Below are positions 7,136 through 15,851 of a DNA stretch of 64,000 bases, piece by piece; positions within the stretch are counted from its first letter, which is position 1; each line of letters begins with the position of its first letter. The stretch spans positions 124,001 through 188,000 of the forward strand of contig NZ_JAGMUJ010000031.1 of assembly GCF_019049255.1 (NCBI RefSeq). The letters are read 5' to 3'. The stretch comes from Streptomyces sp. AC558_RSS880 (lineage in GTDB: Bacteria; Actinomycetota; Actinomycetes; Streptomycetales; Streptomycetaceae). The position numbers and the translations under genes were made by a program. The notes beneath the pieces are model-generated. The model was given only the letters and a program-made list of their open reading frames with translations, searched no databases and was not told where the DNA came from.

Positions 7136-7984
7136 GTGACCGGAATCCTCGTACTCGCAGGCACCCCCATCGGCGACATCTCCGACGCCCCGCCCCGGCT
7201 CGCGGAGGAACTGGCGGGCGCCGACGTCGTCGCCGCCGAGGACACGCGGCGGCTGCGGCGCCTCACCCAGGCGCTCGGCGTCACCCCCAAGGGGCGGGTC
7301 GTGTCGTACTTCGAGGGCAACGAGTCCGCCCGCACGCCCGAGCTGGTCGAGGAGCTGGCGGGCGGCGCGCGCGTGCTGCTGGTGACGGACGCCGGGATGC
7401 CGTCCGTGTCCGACCCCGGCTACCGGCTGGTCGCCGCGGCCGTCGAGCGGGACGTCAAGGTCACCGCGGTGCCGGGGCCGTCCGCGGTGCTCACCGCGCT
7501 CGCCCTGTCCGGGCTGCCCGTGGACCGGTTCTGCTTCGAGGGGTTCCTGCCCCGGAAGGCCGGCGAGCGGCTGGGACGGCTGCGCGAGGTCGCCGACGAG
7601 CGGCGCACCCTCGTCTACTTCGAGGCCCCGCACCGCCTCGACGACACCCTCGCCGCGATGGCCGAGGTGTTCGGCGGGGAGCGGCGGGCCGCCGTGTGCC
7701 GGGAGCTGACCAAGACGTACGAGGAGGTCAGGCGCGGTCCGCTGGCGGAGCTGGCCGCGTGGGCGGCGGAGGGCGTGCGCGGGGAGATCACGGTGGTGGT
7801 CGAGGGGGCGCCGGAGAAGGGGGCCGAGGAGATCGACGACGCCGAGCTGGTGCGGAGGGTGCGGGTGCGGGAGGACGCCGGGGAGCGGCGCAAGGAGGCG
7901 ATCGCGGCGGTGGCCGTGGAGGCGGGGCTTCCCAAGCGGCAGGTGTTCGACGCGGTGGTGGCCGCGAAGAACGCGGGGGCGTGA
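7136..7984 (+). CDS. rsmI: 16S rRNA (cytidine-1402-2'-O)-methyltransferase RsmI
   Basis: This 282-residue tetrapyrrole-methylase-fold enzyme 2'-O-methylates C1402 in the ribosomal P site using SAM. The N-terminus ILVLAGTPIGDISDAPPRLAEEL and VAAEDTRRLRRL are the family signature, followed by LLVTDAGMPSVSDPGYRLV, VPGPSAVLTALALSG and GFLPRKAGER. The C-terminal GERRKEAIAAVAVEAGLPKR region matches the RsmI helical tail. A GTG at 7136 follows GGGAGGATGGGG. It diverges from pmt with 85 bases between the starts. A 17-bp near-tandem repeat around GTGAACGG lies just after the stop. Confidence 0.93.
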   Translation: MTGILVLAGTPIGDISDAPPRLAEELAGADVVAAEDTRRLRRLTQALGVTPKGRVVSYFEGNESARTPELVEELAGGARVLLVTDAGMPSVSDPGYRLVAAAVERDVKVTAVPGPSAVLTALALSGLPVDRFCFEGFLPRKAGERLGRLREVADERRTLVYFEAPHRLDDTLAAMAEVFGGERRAAVCRELTKTYEEVRRGPLAELAAWAAEGVRGEITVVVEGAPEKGAEEIDDAELVRRVRVREDAGERRKEAIAAVAVEAGLPKRQVFDAVVAAKNAGA

Positions 7985-8243
7985 ACGGCCCCGGGGCGTG
8001 AACGGTCCCGGGGGCGCGAAACGACCTCTGAGCAGGTCGCTCCTCCGGTGAGCGGGCGCCCCACGGGCGGGTAAAGCGGTCCGGCGGAAGGCAAAGCTCC
8101 GGCACCGTCCGTGAGGCGGTCGGGCAAGGGGACACCAAATCGCCGTCAATACTCGGTCGGCCCTCCTGCGCTCGCGGCAGTGGAGTAGTCCACTTAGGTT
8201 CGGGGGCGGATCCGCTCCCTCCAGCGGACCGACAGGAGCCGGG

Positions 8244-8543
8244 ATGACCGAGATCACCGGGCAGGCCGCGCTGCGCGCGGGCGCCACCGCCGTCGTCGAC
8301 GAGTCGTATTCCTTCGCCTGCATGCGCTGCGGATACGGCTGGGAACAGTCGTACGAGATAGAGCACCACACCGACGCCGACGGCCACGAGTTCGTGATGT
8401 ACGTGGCGGACGGCCAGATCGTCCCCTCCCCGCTGAACCGGCCGACGTGCCAGAACTGCGACGGTCACCTGGTGCGCATCCTGGGGGCGGGCCGGGTCGC
8501 CTGCGCACACGACGCCGAGCTGACGTCCGCGCCGCTTCCGTAG
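8244..8543 (+). CDS. Small zinc-ribbon-like hypothetical protein
   Basis: This 99-residue protein has two CxxC knuckles (CMRCGYGWEQSYEIEHH and CQNCDGHLV), which would form one zinc ribbon, with a late CAH. It is preceded by an AGGAG site and ends only ten bases before tatD, so the two are probably co-transcribed. The 259-base gap upstream holds its likely promoter; I see no recognisable regulator site there. No function is known to me; similar short proteins occur in many Streptomyces. Confidence 0.75.
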   Translation: MTEITGQAALRAGATAVVDESYSFACMRCGYGWEQSYEIEHHTDADGHEFVMYVADGQIVPSPLNRPTCQNCDGHLVRILGAGRVACAHDAELTSAPLP

Positions 8544-8553
8544 GATCGGGGGC

Positions 8554-9444
8554 ATGCCTTCGAACGCCCCCGACAAGAACGCCGCCCCGCCGCTCCCGGA
8601 GCCCCTGCGGGTTCCGGTCGCGGACTCGCACACCCACCTCGACATGCAGTCCGGCACGGTGGAGGAAGGGCTCGCCAAGGCCGCGTCGGTGGGGGTGACG
8701 ACCGTGGTGCAGGTCGGCTGCGACCTCAAGGGGTCCCGGTGGGCGGCCGAGACGGCGGCGGCGTACGACGCCGTCCACGCGACGGTCGCGCTGCACCCCA
8801 ACGAGGCGCCGCGCATCGTCCACGGGGACCCGGACGGCTGGTCCCGGCAGGGCGCCCGCGAGCCCGGCGGGGACGCCGGCCTGGACGAGGCGCTCGCCGA
8901 GATCGACCGGCTGGCCGCGCTGCCCCAGGTCAAGGGCGTCGGCGAGACCGGCCTCGACTACTTCCGCACCGGACCGGAGGGCAAGGAGGCGCAGGAGAAG
9001 TCCTTCCGCGCCCACATCGAGATCGCCAAGCGGCACGGCAAGGCCCTCGTCATCCACGACCGCGACGCCCACGCCGACGTCCTGCGCGTGCTGAAGGAGG
9101 AGGGCGCGCCCGAGCGCACCGTCTTCCACTGCTACTCGGGCGACGCCGAGATGGCGGAGATCTGCGCGAGCGCCGGCTACTACATGTCGTTCGCCGGCAA
9201 CGTCACCTTCAAGAACGCGCAGAACCTGCGGGACGCGCTCGCCGTGGCCCCGCTGGAGCTGGTCCTGGTGGAGACCGACGCGCCGTTCCTGACCCCGGTG
9301 CCGTACCGCGGCCGGCCCAACGCCCCGTACCTGGTGCCGGTGACCGTGCGCGCCATGGCGGCCGTGCGGGGCGTCGACGAGGACACCCTCGCCACCGCCC
9401 TCGGGGCGAACACGGCCCGCGCCTTCGGTTATCCACAGGCGTGA
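8554..9444 (+). CDS. tatD: TatD-family metal-dependent hydrolase (DNase)
   Basis: This 296-residue TIM-barrel hydrolase belongs to the TatD family, whose members act as Mg-dependent DNases. The metal motifs are in order: DSHTHLD (HxH), [11 protein letters not shown] (Glu), [10 protein letters not shown] (His), FHCYSGD (His) and [11 protein letters not shown] (Asp). The N-terminal tail of about 20 residues is Pro/Ala-rich. It sits 34 bases upstream of rsmA, in a likely tatD-rsmA-ispE operon. A perfect DnaA-box 9-mer (TTATCCACA, 9429-9437) overlaps its last codons. Confidence 0.93.
   Translation: MPSNAPDKNAAPPLPEPLRVPVADSHTHLDMQSGTVEEGLAKAASVGVTTVVQVGCDLKGSRWAAETAAAYDAVHATVALHPNEAPRIVHGDPDGWSRQGAREPGGDAGLDEALAEIDRLAALPQVKGVGETGLDYFRTGPEGKEAQEKSFRAHIEIAKRHGKALVIHDRDAHADVLRVLKEEGAPERTVFHCYSGDAEMAEICASAGYYMSFAGNVTFKNAQNLRDALAVAPLELVLVETDAPFLTPVPYRGRPNAPYLVPVTVRAMAAVRGVDEDTLATALGANTARAFGYPQA
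9429..9437 (+). promoter_or_regulatory. Perfect DnaA-box 9-mer at the tatD/rsmA junction
   Basis: TTATCCACA, identical to the classical bacterial DnaA box, lies over the last codons of tatD, 42 bases before the rsmA start. One such match could be chance, but perfect or near-perfect boxes also precede mfd and mazG in this window. Confidence 0.45.
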
Positions 9445-9478
9445 CCTGCGAGGTCCCCGTGCCCCGTACCCTTGTCCC

Positions 9479-10351
9479 GTGACCAGCCCCACCCCCGACG
9501 CCCTCCTGGGCCCCGCCGACGTCCGTGAACTGGCGGCCGCCCTCGGCGTACGGCCCACCAAGCAGCGCGGCCAGAACTTCGTCATCGACGCCAACACGGT
9601 CCGCCGTATCGTGCGCACCGCCGAGGTCCGCCCCGACGACGTGGTCGTCGAGGTAGGCCCGGGGCTCGGCTCGCTCACCCTGGCGCTCCTCGAGGCCGCC
9701 GACCGGGTCACCGCCGTCGAGATCGACGACGTCCTGGCCGCCGCGCTGCCCGCCACCGTCGCCGCCCGCATGCCCGGGCGGGCCGAGCGGTTCGCGCTGG
9801 TCCACTCCGACGCGATGCACGTCACCGAACTGCCGGGACCCGCCCCGACCGCGCTGGTCGCGAACCTGCCCTACAACGTGGCCGTCCCGGTGCTGCTGCA
9901 CATGCTCGAGACGTTCCCGAGCATCGAGCGCACCCTCGTCATGGTCCAGTCGGAGGTCGCCGACCGGCTCGCCGCCGCGCCCGGCTCGAAGGTGTACGGC
10001 GTGCCGTCGGTCAAGGCCAACTGGTACGCGGAGGTCAAGCGGGCCGGCGCCATCGGGCGGAACGTCTTCTGGCCCGCGCCCAACGTCGACAGCGGGCTGG
10101 TCTCGCTGGTCCGCCGCGCGGAGCCGCTGAAGACCGGCGTCTCCCGGCGCGAGGTGTTCGCCGTCGTCGACGCGGCCTTCGCCCAGCGCCGCAAGACGCT
10201 GCGGGCCGCGCTCGCCGGGTGGGCGGGCTCGGCGGCCGCGGCGGAGGCCGCCCTGGTCGCGGCGGGGGTGTCGCCGCAGGCGCGGGGTGAGTCCCTCACG
10301 GTGGAGGAGTTCGCGCGCATCGCCGAGAACAAGGAGCCGGGTCAGCAGTGA
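9479..10351 (+). CDS. rsmA: 16S rRNA (adenine-1518/1519-N6)-dimethyltransferase
   Basis: This 290-residue KsgA-type enzyme dimethylates A1518 and A1519 of 16S rRNA late in 30S assembly. Motifs are [12 protein letters not shown] at the N-terminus, the SAM-binding [17 protein letters not shown], the acidic VEIDD and the catalytic NLPYN. The C-terminal helical domain follows ([12 protein letters not shown]). The GTG start at 9479 lies 34 bases after tatD. Its stop overlaps ispE's GTG by four bases, the usual actinobacterial rsmA-ispE coupling. Confidence 0.95.
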   Translation: MTSPTPDALLGPADVRELAAALGVRPTKQRGQNFVIDANTVRRIVRTAEVRPDDVVVEVGPGLGSLTLALLEAADRVTAVEIDDVLAAALPATVAARMPGRAERFALVHSDAMHVTELPGPAPTALVANLPYNVAVPVLLHMLETFPSIERTLVMVQSEVADRLAAAPGSKVYGVPSVKANWYAEVKRAGAIGRNVFWPAPNVDSGLVSLVRRAEPLKTGVSRREVFAVVDAAFAQRRKTLRAALAGWAGSAAAAEAALVAAGVSPQARGESLTVEEFARIAENKEPGQQ

Positions 10352-11247
10352 GCGTCACCGTCCGCGTCCCCGCCAAGGTCAACGTCCAGCTCGCGGTCGG
10401 CGCGGCCCGCCCCGACGGCTTCCACGACCTGGCCAACGTCTTCCTCGCGGTGGGTCTCCACGACGAGGTCACGGTCACGGCGGCCGATGAGCTGCGTGTG
10501 ACCTGCGCCGGTCCCGACGCCGACCAGGTCCCGCTCGACCGTACGAACCTCGCCGCCCGCGCCGCCCTGGCGCTCGCCGAGCGGTACGGCCGGGACGCGG
10601 ACGTCCACCTCCACATCGCCAAGGACATCCCCGTCGCAGGGGGTATGGCGGGCGGCAGCGCGGACGGCGCGGGCGCCCTGCTGGCGTGCGACGCGCTGTG
10701 GGGGACGGGCGCCTCGCGCGACGAACTCCTCGACATCTGCGCCGAGCTGGGCAGCGACGTGCCGTTCAGCCTGGTGGGAGGGGCGGCGCTCGGCACCGGA
10801 CGGGGCGAGCGGCTGACGGAGCTGGAGGTGGGGGGCACCTTCCACTGGGTGTTCGCGATGGCCTCGCGGGGGCTGTCCACACCGGCGGTGTTCCGGGAGT
10901 TCGACCGGCTGGGGGAGGGACGGGAGATCCCCGAGCCCGTGGCCTCGCGGGAACTGCTCGACGCACTCGCCAAGGGTGACGTCGACGCACTCGCCGTCGC
11001 CGTCTCCGGCTCCAACGGCCTTCAGCCGGCTGCGCTGTCGCTGTTCCCGGAGCTGGCGGACACGCTGGCGGCGGGGCGTGCGGCGGGGGCACTGGCCTCG
11101 CTGGTGTCGGGGTCGGGGCCGACTACGGCGTTCCTCGCCCGGGACGCGGAGGCGGCGGAGGGGATCGCGGGCGCCCTGCGGGCCTCCGGTACCTGCCGCA
11201 CGGTGCGTACGGCGGCAGGTCCCGTGCCGGGTGCGACGGTCGTCTGA
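10348..11247 (+). CDS. ispE: 4-diphosphocytidyl-2-C-methyl-D-erythritol kinase
   Basis: This 299-residue GHMP kinase performs the ATP-dependent phosphorylation step of the MEP isoprenoid pathway. [19 protein letters not shown] near the N-terminus and [20 protein letters not shown] (the glycine-rich ATP loop) are diagnostic; [11 protein letters not shown] is the C-terminal GHMP motif. It is translationally coupled to rsmA. It converges with the Uma2-like gene, leaving only five bases between the two stop codons. Confidence 0.95.
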   Translation: MSVTVRVPAKVNVQLAVGAARPDGFHDLANVFLAVGLHDEVTVTAADELRVTCAGPDADQVPLDRTNLAARAALALAERYGRDADVHLHIAKDIPVAGGMAGGSADGAGALLACDALWGTGASRDELLDICAELGSDVPFSLVGGAALGTGRGERLTELEVGGTFHWVFAMASRGLSTPAVFREFDRLGEGREIPEPVASRELLDALAKGDVDALAVAVSGSNGLQPAALSLFPELADTLAAGRAAGALASLVSGSGPTTAFLARDAEAAEGIAGALRASGTCRTVRTAAGPVPGATVV

Positions 11248-11252
11248 AGCGC

Positions 11253-11849
11253 TCAGGGCCGTGTTTCGACCGGGCCCAGGTCGATGGCGATGGCGGAAGG
11301 CTTGTCGACCTTGATCCGGTCACGGTGCCAGCCCATGTGTACATAGGACTGCGTCACCGGGTCGAGCTCGTAGACATGGACGAGGGGACGGCCGGTGGTT
11401 CCGTCCGGCTCGACACGCCAGTAGTGGGGGATTCCCGCGAGGGCGTACTTGTGAGGTTTGGTCGTACGGTCGCGGGATTCCGAGTCGGGCGAGACGACCT
11501 CCACGGCGAGCAGGACGTCCTCGGCCTTGAAGCTGGTCTGGTTCAGCCCGGTGACCGCGTCGGCTCGAACCACGCTGACATCCGGTTCGGGGCCGTTGCG
11601 CTTGTCGAGAACGACGGTCATCTCCCGCTCGACACTGAACTCCGGGCCGAGAGCGCTACGCAGCCCGTTGAACAAGAGGTCGATCGCAAGGAAGTGGAAA
11701 CGGCGCTGCGGACTCACGAAGACCAGACTCCCGTCGATCAGCTCGGTGTGCGGCGGGAGATCAGGCAGCGTGAACAGGTCATCCACGGTGTAGCCGTCCA
11801 ACGGCGGCACCGGCCACTGGACGCGGTGCTCTACGGACTCGGCGGTCAT
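11253..11849 (-). CDS. Uma2 family (DUF820) PD-(D/E)XK nuclease-like protein
   Basis: This 198-residue protein has the Uma2 layout: DGYTVDDLFTLPDLP, ELIDGSLVFVSPQRRFH, then the catalytic core GPEPDVSVVRADAV and LLAVEVVSPDSESRDR. The core acidic residues and the following ExV are those of a PD-(D/E)XK fold, and KYALAGIPHYWRVEPD completes the family pattern. The ATG at 11849 follows GGGAGGAACC. Uma2 proteins are numerous in Streptomyces and cyanobacteria; their biological substrate is not established. It stands alone between ispE and the ABC-F gene. Confidence 0.85.
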   Translation of the reverse strand: MTAESVEHRVQWPVPPLDGYTVDDLFTLPDLPPHTELIDGSLVFVSPQRRFHFLAIDLLFNGLRSALGPEFSVEREMTVVLDKRNGPEPDVSVVRADAVTGLNQTSFKAEDVLLAVEVVSPDSESRDRTTKPHKYALAGIPHYWRVEPDGTTGRPLVHVYELDPVTQSYVHMGWHRDRIKVDKPSAIAIDLGPVETRP

Positions 11850-12005
11850 GGTTCCTCCCATGGACGGGATCCTGCTGCCTGCCCTCCACGGTAGCCGTCC
11901 CTTTCCGACCACGTCATCACAAGGAGTGACTGTCGCCTCGCGTCCCGGCCGCCCTCCGTCAGGGCCTACGCTTGAAAACTGATCGATCCACCGGGCAGGA
12001 GAGAA

Positions 12006-13823
12006 ATGGCCGTCAATCTGGTCAATGTCGAGAACGTCAGCAAGGTGTACGGGACGCGTGCGCTGCTCGACGGGATCTCCCTCGGTGTCTCCGAGGGGGA
12101 CCGGATCGGGGTCGTGGGGCGCAACGGCGACGGCAAGACCACCCTCATCCGGATGCTGGCCAAGCTGGAGGAGGCCGACACCGGGCGGGTGACGCACTCC
12201 GGCGGGCTGCGGCTCGGGGTGCTGACCCAGCACGACTCCCTCGACCCGGCCGCCACCGTCCGGCACGAGGTCATCGGGGACATGGCCGACCACGAATGGG
12301 CCGGGAACGCCAAGGTCAGGGACGTACTGACCGGGCTGTTCGGCGGGCTGGACCTGCCCGGGTTCCCCAAAGGGCTCGACACCGTCATCGGGCCGCTGTC
12401 CGGCGGCGAGCGGCGGCGGATCGCGCTCGCCAAGCTGCTCATCGAGGAGCAGGAGCTGATCGTCCTCGACGAGCCGACGAACCACCTCGACGTCGAGGGC
12501 ATCGCCTGGCTCGCCGAGCACCTGCGGAACCGCCGGTCCGCGCTCGTCTGCGTCACCCACGACCGCTGGTTCCTCGACCAGGTCTGCACCCGCATGTGGG
12601 ACGTGCAGCGCGGTGACGTGTACGAGTACGAGGGCGGCTACTCCGACTACGTCTTCGCCCGCGCGGAGCGCGAACGGATCGCCGCCACCGAGGAGGTCAA
12701 GCGGCAGAACCTGGTCCGCAAGGAGCTGGCCTGGCTGCGGCGCGGTGCTCCCGCGCGGACGTCCAAGCCGCGGTTCCGGGTCGAGGCCGCGAACGAGCTG
12801 ATCAAGGACGTTCCGCCGCCGCGTGACAGCAGCGAGCTGATGAAGTTCGCGTCGTCCCGGCTCGGCAAGACGGTGTTCGACCTGGAGGACGTCACCGTCC
12901 AGGCCGGGCCCAAGGTGCTGCTCAAGCACGTCACCTGGCAGCTCGGGCCCGGGGACCGCATCGGTCTGGTCGGGGTCAACGGGGCGGGCAAGACGTCCCT
13001 GCTGCGGGCGCTCGCCGAGGCGGCCCGGAGCGAGGGGGAGGTGCAGCCCGCGGGGGGCAGCGTCCGCGTGGGCAAGACGGTCAAGCTCGCCTACCTCTCC
13101 CAGGAGGTCGCCGAGCTCGACCCCACCTGGCGGGTGCTGCAGGCCGTGCAGCAGGTGCGGGAGCGCGTCGACCTCGGCAAGGGGCGCGAGATGACCGCCG
13201 GGCAGCTGTGCGAGACGTTCGGGTTCAACAAGGAGAAGCAGTGGACGCCGGTCGGGGACCTGTCGGGTGGTGAGCGGCGGCGGTTGCAGCTGCTGCGGCT
13301 GCTGATGGACGAGCCCAACGTCCTCTTCCTCGACGAGCCCACCAACGACCTCGACATCGAGACCCTCACCCAGCTCGAGGACGTCCTCGACGGCTGGCCC
13401 GGCTCGATGATCGTCATCTCCCACGACCGGTTCTTCGTCGAGCGCACCACCGACCGGGTGTTCGCCCTCCTCGGCGACGGCGCCCTGCGGATGCTGCCGC
13501 GCGGCATCGAGGAGTACCTGGAGCGCCGCAAGCGGATGGAGGAGGCCGCCGCCGCCTCGGTGGCCGCCGTCCCGGCCGCGGCGACTCAGGGTTCCGCCCC
13601 GGAGAAGAGCGCCGCCGACCAGCGCGCCGCCAAGAAGGAACTCCAGAAGATCGAGCGCCAGCTCGACAAGATCTCCGAGAAGGAGACCAGGCTGCACGCC
13701 GCCATCGCCGAACAGGCCACCGACTTCGCGAAGGTCGCCGAACTCGACGCCGAGCTGCGGGAACTGGCCGGACAGCGGGACGAACTGGAGCTGCGCTGGC
13801 TGGAACTGGCGGACGACGCCTGA
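12006..13823 (+). CDS. ABC-F family ATPase (Uup/EttA-like)
   Basis: This 605-residue soluble protein has two ABC cassettes and no membrane segments. Cassette 1 carries GVVGRNGDGKTTLIR, LSGGERRRIAL and LIVLDEPTNHLD; cassette 2 carries LVGVNGAGKTSLLRA, LSGGERRRLQLL and LFLDEPTNDLD. The linker between them has the charged helical arm of ABC-F factors. The tail (KKELQKIERQLDKISEKE onward) is a C-terminal coiled coil like that of Uup. ABC-F proteins act on ribosomes or translation and some give antibiotic resistance. The Uup-like tail argues for a housekeeping factor, but resistance cannot be excluded. Confidence 0.9.
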   Translation: MAVNLVNVENVSKVYGTRALLDGISLGVSEGDRIGVVGRNGDGKTTLIRMLAKLEEADTGRVTHSGGLRLGVLTQHDSLDPAATVRHEVIGDMADHEWAGNAKVRDVLTGLFGGLDLPGFPKGLDTVIGPLSGGERRRIALAKLLIEEQELIVLDEPTNHLDVEGIAWLAEHLRNRRSALVCVTHDRWFLDQVCTRMWDVQRGDVYEYEGGYSDYVFARAERERIAATEEVKRQNLVRKELAWLRRGAPARTSKPRFRVEAANELIKDVPPPRDSSELMKFASSRLGKTVFDLEDVTVQAGPKVLLKHVTWQLGPGDRIGLVGVNGAGKTSLLRALAEAARSEGEVQPAGGSVRVGKTVKLAYLSQEVAELDPTWRVLQAVQQVRERVDLGKGREMTAGQLCETFGFNKEKQWTPVGDLSGGERRRLQLLRLLMDEPNVLFLDEPTNDLDIETLTQLEDVLDGWPGSMIVISHDRFFVERTTDRVFALLGDGALRMLPRGIEEYLERRKRMEEAAAASVAAVPAAATQGSAPEKSAADQRAAKKELQKIERQLDKISEKETRLHAAIAEQATDFAKVAELDAELRELAGQRDELELRWLELADDA

Positions 13824-14059
13824 GCCGCCGGCCCTGTCCGTGTACGGGGGCGCGGGTGGCGTGAAGGGGGCGTGAAGGCGCGTAACAGAGGCATCACGGG
13901 CCGGTCCTCCCTTGGGAACAGGGGAGGACGCGGCCCGGTGGCGTGTCGGTGCCGGGTGATACAAAGGGGCCAGTCTGAGAAACGTCTGAATACGACTCTG
14001 GGTTCATCGCGTACCTCAGGGCGTGGCTAAAAATCAGTGATGTAAGGGGGAACGCGCTG

Positions 14060-15778
14060 ATGACGCAGCCGCCGAACCAGCCGCCGCAGGGTGGCTTCGG
14101 AGCACCGCAGGATCCGCCGCCGGGAGGTGGCTTCGGGGCTCCGCAGACGCCTCCGCAGGGTCCGCCGCAGCCCGGGTACGGGTATCCGCAGCAGCCGGGG
14201 CCGTACAACTCCGGACCGTACGCCTCCGGGCCCTACGGCCAGCCGCAGCAGCCGGGGCCCTACGGGCAGCCCGGGTACGGATACCCGACGCAGCCGCAGT
14301 TCCCCGGGGCGCCCGGTACGCCGCCGCCCGGCGGGCCCGGCTCCCGGAACCCCTTCAAGGGCAAGCCCGCCATGGTCATCGGTGCCGCGGTCGCCGCGCT
14401 GCTGGTGGTCGGCGGCACCGTGTGGGCCGTCTCCGGTGACGACGGCAAGAAGGACAAGAAGCCCGTCTCCAAGCCGACCGACGACCCCGAGCCGGGTGGC
14501 TCGTCCGGCGCCCCGGTCAACCCGGGCGACGGCAGCGGCGACGGCGGCGAGGACCCGGAGAACCTCAACGAGGGCCGCCAGGCCGGTGAGTCCAAGGTGC
14601 TCTGGTACAAGGAGGCGCCCGACGCGCCCGGTTCCGGCGCCGACGCCCCCGGCATGTGGATCACCGACAAGACGGCGGTGAAGGCCGTCTACAAGGAGCT
14701 CTCCGCCTACAACATCGGTGACGGCGCTCCCACCTGGGACACCATCACCTTCCCGCAGGAGATATGCGCGGTCACCCAGGAGAAGACGGCCGACGACAAG
14801 GTCGTCGTCGCCTACAAGAACGGCAAGAGCGACAGCGCCGAGTGCAACCAGCTCCAGCTCGTCGACCTCAACACCGGCGAGAAGGGCTGGAAGCAGGAGG
14901 TCGCCGAGGGCGCGCTGTTCGACTCCGTGCTCTCGATCGAGATGTCCCTCGCCGGTGACACGCTGATGGTGGGCCGCTCGATGTCGGGTACCGCGTACGA
15001 CGTGACGAACGGCAAGAAGCTGTTCGACACGAAGAAGTACGGCGACGCCTGTTTCCCCTCCGGATTCGCGGGCGGCGAGCGGCTGATCCAGGTCGCCTCC
15101 TGCGGCGCCGGCGGCAACAATGAGCACGACGAGCTCCGGGAACTCGATCCGAGGACCGGCAAGGTGAAGTGGACCTACGCGTACGAGAAGGGCTGGCGCG
15201 TCGATCACACCTTCTCCGTCGACCCGGTGGTCGTCCACGCCAGCAACGAGGACAAGGACAGCTGGAACATCGCCACCTTCACCGCCGGCGGCAAGGTGCG
15301 TTCGCAGGTCGGCGTCGACGAGGACTTCGCCCCCGAGTGCGGCTGGGCCGTCCTGTCGCGCAGCCTTCAGAGCTGCCAGGCCGCCGCCGTCGACGGGGAC
15401 ACCCTCTACCTGCCCACCGTGGCGTCCGGCGGGGCCAACGAGATCGTCGCCATCAGCCTCGCCGACGGCAAGGAGAAGTGGCGGGTGAAGTCCCCGGTGG
15501 CCGAGTCGATGCAGCCCATGAAGGTCGAGGGCGGCAAGCTCATCGCCTACGTGAAGCCCTCGTACGACTCCGGTGGCCAGGTCGTGGCCGTCCCCACCGG
15601 CGGCAGCGATCACAAGCCGGTCAAGCTGATGCAGAACCCGCAGGGCGTCGCGGACATCGAGAGGGACTTCTACAGCAAGGCGATCGACTGGGTCGACGGC
15701 CGCTTCTACATCTCGACGACCCGGCTGACCGGCAATGACGAGTCGAAGGAGAAGTTGATGCTCGCCTACGGCAAGTGA
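14060..15778 (+). CDS. PQQ-like beta-propeller membrane protein, copy 1
   Basis: This 572-residue protein has a Pro/Gly/Tyr-rich cytoplasmic tail (residues 1-105, with QPGYGYPQQPGPY-type repeats). One membrane helix follows (about 110-128, AMVIGAAVAALLVVGGTVWAV), then an acidic Asp/Gly linker and an extracellular BamB/PQQ-type propeller with repeats such as TGEKGW and TGKVKWTY. Its homologue follows 73 bases downstream in the same direction. No enzymatic residues are evident. The propeller probably binds a ligand or protein outside the cell, and the tail may interact with cytoplasmic partners (inference). Confidence 0.82.
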   Translation: MTQPPNQPPQGGFGAPQDPPPGGGFGAPQTPPQGPPQPGYGYPQQPGPYNSGPYASGPYGQPQQPGPYGQPGYGYPTQPQFPGAPGTPPPGGPGSRNPFKGKPAMVIGAAVAALLVVGGTVWAVSGDDGKKDKKPVSKPTDDPEPGGSSGAPVNPGDGSGDGGEDPENLNEGRQAGESKVLWYKEAPDAPGSGADAPGMWITDKTAVKAVYKELSAYNIGDGAPTWDTITFPQEICAVTQEKTADDKVVVAYKNGKSDSAECNQLQLVDLNTGEKGWKQEVAEGALFDSVLSIEMSLAGDTLMVGRSMSGTAYDVTNGKKLFDTKKYGDACFPSGFAGGERLIQVASCGAGGNNEHDELRELDPRTGKVKWTYAYEKGWRVDHTFSVDPVVVHASNEDKDSWNIATFTAGGKVRSQVGVDEDFAPECGWAVLSRSLQSCQAAAVDGDTLYLPTVASGGANEIVAISLADGKEKWRVKSPVAESMQPMKVEGGKLIAYVKPSYDSGGQVVAVPTGGSDHKPVKLMQNPQGVADIERDFYSKAIDWVDGRFYISTTRLTGNDESKEKLMLAYGK

Positions 15779-15851
15779 GGTCGCGGCTCGTCTTCTTCCC
15801 GCCGTCCGTCATCCGTCGCCCGTCGTCCCCTTTTTTCGAGGTACTCACGTC

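Noticed and set aside
7976..8012. A 17-bp near-tandem repeat around GTGAACGG after the rsmI stop
   Set aside because: The copies are imperfect and short, and slippage in GC-rich intergenic DNA explains them; no function is suggested.
11253..13964. A 903-residue open frame on the minus strand across the ABC-F gene
   Set aside because: Only the 3' 597 bases encode the Uma2-like protein with its own ribosome binding site. The remainder is the antisense shadow of the ABC-F gene, with Leu/Gly/Val-rich repetitive composition.
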